Source: Rhodococcus triatomae
GTDB taxonomy: Bacteria > Actinomycetota > Actinomycetes > Mycobacteriales > Mycobacteriaceae
Assembly: GCF_014217785.1 (NCBI RefSeq)
Contig: NZ_CP048814.1
Coordinates: 2,604,001 to 2,668,000 of the forward strand
Length of the DNA: 64,000 nucleotides
Reading direction: 5' to 3'
The notes under the pieces were generated by a model that worked only from the letters and a program-made list of their open reading frames with translations, had not been told where the DNA came from and did not search any database. The position numbers and the translations under genes were made by a program. This document shows, in pieces, positions 58,808-64,000 of this stretch (positions are counted from its first letter, which is position 1; every line of letters starts with the position of its first letter).

Positions 58808-58830
58808 CCGCCGATCACTGTGATCGGCGG
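58808..58830 (+). other. 23-base hairpin between ugpE and ugpB
   Basis: CCGCCGATCAC-T-GTGATCGGCGG is a perfect 11-bp inverted repeat around one base, in the 59-bp ugpE-ugpB gap. In transport operons such hairpins often set higher binding-protein levels by stabilising or partly terminating the transcript. It could instead be an operator. Confidence 0.7.
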
Positions 58831-58859
58831 AGAACCTGACTTCGAAGGAGTCGACACCC

Positions 58860-60200
58860 GTGCGTTATCCCACGTTCCACCAGAATCCGTCCGTCATGAA
58901 CCGCCGCAACTTCCTCGGCCTCGCCGGCGCGGTGGCCGCCGGAGCGGCCCTCACCGCCTGCGCGGGAACGGGGTCGAGTTCCGGAGAATCCGGCGATGCG
59001 AACACCATCACGTTCTGGTCGAACCACCCCGGCAAGTCCCAGGACGTCGAGCGTGAGTTGATCGCGCGGTTCGAGGCCCAGCACCCGGACCTCACCGTCG
59101 ATCTCGTGACCGGAGGCAAGAACTACGAGGAAGTGTCGCAGAAGTTCAACGCCGCGCTGTCCGGGGGCGAGTTGCCGGACGTGATCGTGCTCTCCGATGT
59201 GTGGTGGTTCAATTACGCTCTCACCGGCGCCATCACACCACTCGACGGGCTGTTCGACGAGGTCGGTGTGGATTCCGGGGACTACGTCGATTCCCTGCTG
59301 GCGGACTACCTGTTCCAGGGCGAGCACTTCGCGCTCCCCTACGCGCGGTCGACGCCGCTGTTCTACTACAACCGACAGATCTGGGAACAGGCGGGACTTC
59401 CGGATCGCGGGCCCGCGACCTGGGCCGAGTTCGACGAGTGGGGCCCGGAACTGCAGCGAGTGGTGGGCGGAGGCAAGTTCGCCCACGGCTGGGGGAACGC
59501 GACGGACTATCTGGGCTGGACTTTCGAGGGACCGATCTGGACGTTCGGTGGAGGCTACTCCGATCAGTGGCGGCTCACGATGACCGACGACCGCACCGTG
59601 CAGGCCGGCGAGTTCCTCAAGTCCATGATCCACGAGAAGCGTTACGCCGCAGTTGCCAACGACATCGCCAACGACTTCTCCGCGGGCATTCTGGCATCCA
59701 CCATCGCCTCGACGGGCGACCTGTCCGGCGTCACCGCCAATGCCGGTTTCGACTTCGGCACGGCCTTCCTGCCGACGTCGTCGTCCGGCGACCCCGGGTG
59801 CCCCACCGGTGGTGCGGGCCTGGCGATCCCCGCCCGGATCTCCGACGAGCGGAAGAAGAACGCCCTGACGTTCATCGACTTCGTCACGAACGGGGCGAAC
59901 ACCGCGTACTTCTCCCAGAGCGTCGGATACATGCCGGTGCGCAAGTCGGCCACCGAGGATCCGGAGATGAAGAGTTTCCTGGACGCCAACCCGAATGCCC
60001 GGACGGCCGTGGACCAGCTGGCGCACACGCGGTCCCAGGACTATGCGCGGGTGTTCGTCCCCGGCGGCGACCAGATCATCGGCACCGGCCTCGAACAGGT
60101 CGCGCTGCAGAACGCCGACGTGAGAAGCACCTTCGGCTCGGTGGCGGACCAGTTGCAGCAGATCATCGACCGCCAGATCTCACCCAAGCTGCCGCAGTGA
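58860..60200 (+). CDS. ugpB: Glycerol-3-phosphate-type substrate-binding lipoprotein UgpB
   Basis: The 446-residue protein is a family 1 binding protein with a Tat-like N-terminus (NRRNFLGLAG) and a lipobox ending LTAC (Cys at about residue 34). The mature part has the extracellular binding fold: ITFWSNHPGKSQ, DVIVLSDVWWFNYAL, PLFYYNRQIWEQAGLPD and a late GYMPVRKSA. The Trp/Tyr-rich pocket is typical of UgpB. I took the GTG at 58860 for its GAAGGAG site; an ATG 12 codons later gives the same signal. It starts the transport by binding ligand outside the membrane. Confidence 0.9.
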   Translation: MRYPTFHQNPSVMNRRNFLGLAGAVAAGAALTACAGTGSSSGESGDANTITFWSNHPGKSQDVERELIARFEAQHPDLTVDLVTGGKNYEEVSQKFNAALSGGELPDVIVLSDVWWFNYALTGAITPLDGLFDEVGVDSGDYVDSLLADYLFQGEHFALPYARSTPLFYYNRQIWEQAGLPDRGPATWAEFDEWGPELQRVVGGGKFAHGWGNATDYLGWTFEGPIWTFGGGYSDQWRLTMTDDRTVQAGEFLKSMIHEKRYAAVANDIANDFSAGILASTIASTGDLSGVTANAGFDFGTAFLPTSSSGDPGCPTGGAGLAIPARISDERKKNALTFIDFVTNGANTAYFSQSVGYMPVRKSATEDPEMKSFLDANPNARTAVDQLAHTRSQDYARVFVPGGDQIIGTGLEQVALQNADVRSTFGSVADQLQQIIDRQISPKLPQ

Positions 60201-61258
60201 TGGCGGGCGTACACTTCTCGGGCGTCACCCACCGCTACCCCGGAGCGGACAAGCCTGCCGTCGACCTGCTCGATCTCGAGGTCGAGGACGGCGAGTTCCT
60301 GGTCCTCGTCGGGCCTTCCGGCTGCGGCAAGTCCACCAGCCTGCGGATGCTCGCCGGGCTCGAGGCCGTCGAGCGTGGCCGCATCCTCATCGGGGGACGG
60401 GACGTCACCCGGGTGCCACCGAGCGGCCGTGACGTGGCGATGGTCTTCCAGAACTACGCGCTGTATCCGAACATGACGGTGGCCGAGAACATGGGGTTCG
60501 CCCTGCGGAACGCGGGCGTGCCCAAGGCGGACCGCGCCCGGCAGGTCCTCGAGGCCGCCCGCATGCTCGAACTCGAGGAACTCCTCGACCGCAAGCCGGC
60601 GAAACTGTCCGGCGGGCAACGGCAACGGGTCGCGATGGGCCGGGCTATCGTCCGGCACCCGCAGGTCTTCTGCATGGACGAGCCACTGAGCAACCTCGAC
60701 GCCAAGCTGCGCGTGAGTACCCGGGCCCAGATCGCGGCACTGCAACGTCGGCTCGGCACCACGACCGTGTACGTCACGCACGATCAGGTGGAGGCGATGA
60801 CGATGGGTCATCGTGTCGCGGTCCTGCGGGACGGGGTACTGCAGCAGGTCGCCAGTCCTCGTGAGCTGTACGACGATCCGGTCAACACCTTCGTCGCGGG
60901 CTTCATCGGCTCACCGGGGATGAATCTCCTGGAGGCCCCGGTGGAGGACCGCAGGGCCGTCCTCGGCGACCTGAGGATTCCGGTGCCGGCCGGTGCGGAA
61001 GGCCGGGTCGTCGTGGGCGTTCGCCCCGAATCCTGGACGCTGGTCGGCGCCTGGCGCAAGGGCTCGCTCACCGCGAAGACGGAGATGGTCGAGGAACTCG
61101 GGGCCGAGTCGTTCGTGTACGTGGAGGGACCGACCGGCCGCATCGTGGTGCGGGTCGACCGGCACCGGCCGTTCGGACCGGGCGAGGAGCTGTACCTCCA
61201 GCCGCGGCCGGATCAGGTGTACTTCTTCTCGCCGACGACGGGGGAACGGTTGACCTGA
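60200..61258 (+). CDS. ugpC: Glycerol-3-phosphate-type ABC importer ATPase UgpC
   Basis: The 352-residue ATPase has Walker A GPSGCGKST (about residue 38), Q-loop FQNYALYPN, signature KLSGGQRQR, Walker B VFCMDEPLSNLDAK and H-loop VTHDQVEAMTMG, followed by a C-terminal regulatory OB domain (about 240-352). It belongs to the MalK/UgpC group. The ATG overlaps the ugpB stop (TGATG). The open frame in fact runs far upstream inside ugpB, but that part is not translated as UgpC. Confidence 0.93.
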   Translation: MAGVHFSGVTHRYPGADKPAVDLLDLEVEDGEFLVLVGPSGCGKSTSLRMLAGLEAVERGRILIGGRDVTRVPPSGRDVAMVFQNYALYPNMTVAENMGFALRNAGVPKADRARQVLEAARMLELEELLDRKPAKLSGGQRQRVAMGRAIVRHPQVFCMDEPLSNLDAKLRVSTRAQIAALQRRLGTTTVYVTHDQVEAMTMGHRVAVLRDGVLQQVASPRELYDDPVNTFVAGFIGSPGMNLLEAPVEDRRAVLGDLRIPVPAGAEGRVVVGVRPESWTLVGAWRKGSLTAKTEMVEELGAESFVYVEGPTGRIVVRVDRHRPFGPGEELYLQPRPDQVYFFSPTTGERLT

Positions 61259-61289
61259 GCGGGACCGTACGGCCCCGCTCAGCTCAACC

Positions 61290-61339
61290 GCTCACCGTCC
61301 GCGCCCGAACGCGAACGTCTCGGGGCGCGGACGGTGAGC
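61290..61339. terminator. 17-bp stem bidirectional terminator
   Basis: GCTCACCGTCCGCGCCC pairs perfectly with 61323-61339 over a 16-base loop, between the converging ugpC and M13 peptidase genes. A second imperfect palindrome lies just before it, near 61260-61280. Confidence 0.88.
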
Positions 61340-61349
61340 CGGGTCCGGG

Positions 61350-63293
61350 TCACCAGATCCGTACGCGGCGTTCCGGTTCGAGGTACAGGGCGTCGCCGGG
61401 CCGGACGTCGAAGGCCTCGTGGAACGAATCGAGGTTCCGGATCACGCCGTTGCAGCGGAACTCCGGGGGCGAGCGCGGATCGACCGCCAGACGCCGGATC
61501 GCCTCGGCGTCGCGGGCTTTGGTCCGCCACACCTGCGCCCAGCCGAAGAACACCCGCTGGAGCCCCGTGAGCCCGTCGAGCACCGGGGGTTCGGTGCCGT
61601 CCGTCGCGATCCGGTACGCCTCGAGAGCGATGGACAGCCCGCCGAGATCACCGATGTTCTCGCCGATGGTGAACTCGCCGTTGACATGATGCCCGGGAAG
61701 GGCTTTCGGCTCGAACAGGTTGTACTGCGCGATGAGTTCCGCGGTGCGCTTGCCGAACTCGGCGCGGTCGGAATCGGTCCACCAGTCCACCATGTTGCCG
61801 TCGCCGTCGTACTTGGCCCCCTGGTCGTCGAACCCGTGGCCGATCTCGTGGCCGATGACGGCACCGATCCCGCCGTAATTGGCGGCGTCGTCGGCGTCGG
61901 GATCGAAGAACGGCGGTTGCAGGATGGCGGCGGGGAAGACGATCTCGTTCATCCCGGGGTTGTAGTAGGCGTTGACCGTCTGCGGGGTCATGAACCACTC
62001 GTCGCGATCCACCGGACCACCGAGCTTGGCCAGGTCACGGTCGTACTCGGCGGCATAGCCGCGCCGATAGTTGCCGACCAGATCGTCTTCCACGATCACG
62101 ACACGCGAGTAGTCGCGCCAGGTGTCCGGGTAGCCGATCTTCGGAGTGAACTTCTCGAGCTTGGTCAGGGCCGCTTGCCGGGTGTCCGGCCCCATCCAGT
62201 CCAGGGCCGTGATCGACCGGCGGTACGCCTCGATGAGGTGCGCGACGAGTTCGCGCACCCGTACCTTGGCGTCTCCGGGGAAGTGCCGCTCGACGTAGAT
62301 CTTGCCCACGGCCTCGCCGAGCAGGTCCTGTACCAGCGAGACGCCGCGCTTCCACCGTTCCCGGTTCTCCTCCGCGCCGGTGAGGATGCGTCCGTAGAAG
62401 TCGAAGTTCTCGTCCACGAGGGCCGAGGTCAGGTAGGGCGCGCGTGCGTGCACGACCCGCCAGGCCGCCCACGCCTTCCAGTCGTCCAGCGACTCGCTCT
62501 GCCACAGGCCCGCGAAGGTGGTGAGGAAGTCCGGCTGGCGCACGACGATCTCGGCGAAGTCCTGGCCCGAGCCGCCGAGAGCGGTGGTCCAGCCCGCCCA
62601 GTCGAAGCCCTCCGGCAGCTCGCCGAACGTGAGCAGGTTGTAGCCGAGTTCGGCGTCCCGCCGACGGACGACGTCCCAGTGCCCGGCGGCCAGTTTCGTC
62701 TCGAGAGCCATCACGCGCTCGGGGTCGTGGTCCAGGCCGGCCAGCGTGAACATCCGGCCGATGTGCCGGACGTAGGCGGCGCGTGTCTCGGCGTACTCGT
62801 CCTCGCGGTAGTACGACTCGTCCGGAAGGCCGATCCCGGACTGGGTGAAGTGCATGAGATAGCGGGAGGAATCCTTGGCGTCGGTGTCGACGTAGTGGCC
62901 CACGGCACCGCCGATGCCGGTGCGTTGCAGACCGGCGAGAACCGCGGCCAGAGCGACTCGGTCGGGTGCGTCCGCGACGTCCGCGAGTTCCGAGGCGATC
63001 GGGGTCAGGCCCGCTTCCTCGACCTGGTCCTCGGCCAGGAAGCTGGCGTAGAGATCGCCGATCCGCTGGGCGTCCGTGCCTTCCGGGGGCGAGGATTCCG
63101 AGGCCTCGAGGATGATGGTCTTGACGTCCTCTTCGGCCTTGTCGTAGAGATACCGGAAGGCTCCGTCGACCGCGCGGTCGGCCGGGATCGTATAGTTCGC
63201 CAGCCACTGTCCGTTGACGTGCTCGAACAGGTCGTCCTGGGGGCGGGTGTCGCCGTCGACATGGGTCAGGTCGATGCCGGATTTCGTGGTCAT
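61350..63293 (-). CDS. M13-family zinc metallopeptidase (Zmp1/PepO-like)
   Basis: The 647-residue protein is a neprilysin-type peptidase. Zinc ligands are in GHEIGHGFDDQGAKYD (HEIGH, about residue 483) and the third ligand Glu in TIGENIGDLGGL (about 542). NAYYNPGMNEIVFPAAIL and the late CNG before the DRVRxW-like end (RRVRIW) are family features. No signal peptide is visible, as in mycobacterial Zmp1. It should cleave peptides of limited size. The ATG at 63293 is the natural start; the frame stays open for 149 more codons with no homology. Confidence 0.92.
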   Translation of the reverse strand: MTTKSGIDLTHVDGDTRPQDDLFEHVNGQWLANYTIPADRAVDGAFRYLYDKAEEDVKTIILEASESSPPEGTDAQRIGDLYASFLAEDQVEEAGLTPIASELADVADAPDRVALAAVLAGLQRTGIGGAVGHYVDTDAKDSSRYLMHFTQSGIGLPDESYYREDEYAETRAAYVRHIGRMFTLAGLDHDPERVMALETKLAAGHWDVVRRRDAELGYNLLTFGELPEGFDWAGWTTALGGSGQDFAEIVVRQPDFLTTFAGLWQSESLDDWKAWAAWRVVHARAPYLTSALVDENFDFYGRILTGAEENRERWKRGVSLVQDLLGEAVGKIYVERHFPGDAKVRVRELVAHLIEAYRRSITALDWMGPDTRQAALTKLEKFTPKIGYPDTWRDYSRVVIVEDDLVGNYRRGYAAEYDRDLAKLGGPVDRDEWFMTPQTVNAYYNPGMNEIVFPAAILQPPFFDPDADDAANYGGIGAVIGHEIGHGFDDQGAKYDGDGNMVDWWTDSDRAEFGKRTAELIAQYNLFEPKALPGHHVNGEFTIGENIGDLGGLSIALEAYRIATDGTEPPVLDGLTGLQRVFFGWAQVWRTKARDAEAIRRLAVDPRSPPEFRCNGVIRNLDSFHEAFDVRPGDALYLEPERRVRIW

Positions 63294-63367
63294 CGTTCCA
63301 TACTTACACCGGTTGCCCGCCCGCTGCCGGGCCCCGGTGGTAGCCCGCGGCCACAGGGCCGCGCCGG

Positions 63368-64000
63368 CTACTCGCCGATTCGCTTGTGCATCTCCCACAC
63401 CAGGACCTCGGCGCCGTCCGCCGAGGTGATCCGCTGCCCGCCCGAGTGCGTGAGCCGGACGGCATCGCCCTCGTCCAGAGATCCGACGCCCTCGAGCTCG
63501 ACCCGTCCACGGGCGACGAAGACGTGCAGGTAGGGCGCCTCCGGTAGGACGACGTCGGTGCCGGGGCGCAGCCGGGCGACGTGCAGGCCCGCCGCCCTGT
63601 TGTTGATCCGGATCGCCGCGTGATCTCGGTGCTCGGGCATGCCGGACGCGACCGGGACCAGCCCGCCCTTCAGCAACTCGTCCTCGATCTCGAGTTGCTC
63701 GTATCCGGGGTCGAGGCGGGGTTCGTCGGGCACCACCCACATCTGGACGAACCGCACCGGCTGATGGTGCTCGGTGCCCTCGAGCCGCCAGCTGTCGTTC
63801 TTCTCCGAGTGCATGATGCCGCGGCCGGCGCTCATCCGCTGCGCGAGGCCCGGGTAGATGACCCCGGAGTGTCCCATCGAGTCCTGATGCACCAGCGAGC
63901 CCCGTAGAACCCAGGTGACGATCTCCATGTCCTTGTGCGGGTGGGTGTCGAACCCCTCGCCGGGGAGCACGGTGTCGTCGTTGTTGACCAGGAGCAGTCC
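63368..64000 (-). CDS. Pirin family protein, 5' part outside the window
   Basis: At least 211 residues of a bicupin pirin are present; the gene continues past the window end, so the N-terminus is missing. The metal-binding motif of the first cupin is seen in FDTHPHKDMEIVTWVL with His-x-His and a late Glu-His set (MHSE). The C-terminal cupin follows (about 63370-63650). Pirins bind iron and some oxidise flavonoids or act as redox-sensing regulators; which applies here is unknown. An internal GTG at 63970 is not the true start because the conserved fold extends further up. Confidence 0.9.
   Translation of the reverse strand, partial: GLLLVNNDDTVLPGEGFDTHPHKDMEIVTWVLRGSLVHQDSMGHSGVIYPGLAQRMSAGRGIMHSEKNDSWRLEGTEHHQPVRFVQMWVVPDEPRLDPGYEQLEIEDELLKGGLVPVASGMPEHRDHAAIRINNRAAGLHVARLRPGTDVVLPEAPYLHVFVARGRVELEGVGSLDEGDAVRLTHSGGQRITSADGAEVLVWEMHKRIGE

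Overview
The window is very GC-rich, densely coded actinobacterial DNA with many GTG and TTG starts, frequent 4-bp ATGA/GTGA overlaps and a gene set typical of the Mycobacteriales: FadE25, FadB2, an Ltp1-type thiolase, FprB, LigC, a SulP-carbonic anhydrase fusion, a 13E12-repeat HNH protein with an SOS box, and the UgpAEBC transporter. Rhodococcus or a close relative is the best guess (inference; no rRNA or marker gene is present). I saw no tRNA, rRNA, CRISPR array, integrase or complete insertion sequence, so this looks like chromosomal backbone.

Layout. 0-3.6 kb: a 3-hydroxyacyl-CoA dehydrogenase, then an AraC regulator facing an NmrA-like reductase and a DUF1772 membrane protein. 3.6-10.1 kb: a five-gene beta-oxidation-type operon (fused acyl-CoA dehydrogenase, SDR, MaoC hydratase, SRPBCC protein, Ltp1-like thiolase) facing a TetR repressor, with a perfect inverted repeat over the operon promoter. 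10.2-16.3 kb: metY with a repeat-rich leader, a MocR regulator facing an AhpD-like protein, and the SulP-carbonic anhydrase fusion. 16.3-24.5 kb: an AurF-like diiron protein with an MFS pump and TetR, a thioesterase and its TetR, a class III adenylate cyclase, a secreted trypsin-like protease and the tail of a destroyed ABC ATPase. 24.6-30.1 kb: ilvD, small metal-binding and membrane proteins, a DUF2975/HTH pair and an aldo/keto reductase. 30.1-36.1 kb: an XRE-cupin regulator facing an ABC importer, an arylsulfotransferase-like protein and an MFS carrier, probably one uptake and metabolism unit. 36.1-48 kb: a secreted GH19-like wall hydrolase, an S4 RNA-binding protein overlapping a drug pump, a methyltransferase, fadE25-fadB2, an HXXEE protein with TetR, an acyl-CoA ligase facing a frameshifted LuxR regulator, and an SOS-box-linked 13E12 protein. 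48-64 kb: corA, ligC with a LigD-type polymerase, exported proteins, a serine hydrolase, fprB, an L,D-transpeptidase, ugpAEBC, an M13 metallopeptidase and a pirin cut by the window end.

Two themes stand out. First, acyl-CoA metabolism recurs in at least four separate units, each with its own regulator. Second, short tandem repeats (6-29 bp units) occur at about a dozen gene borders, some at ribosome binding sites, start codons or leaders, and two 51-bp palindromes lie in one intergenic gap. These repeats and the palindromic operators facing their regulators are the most informative non-coding signals here.
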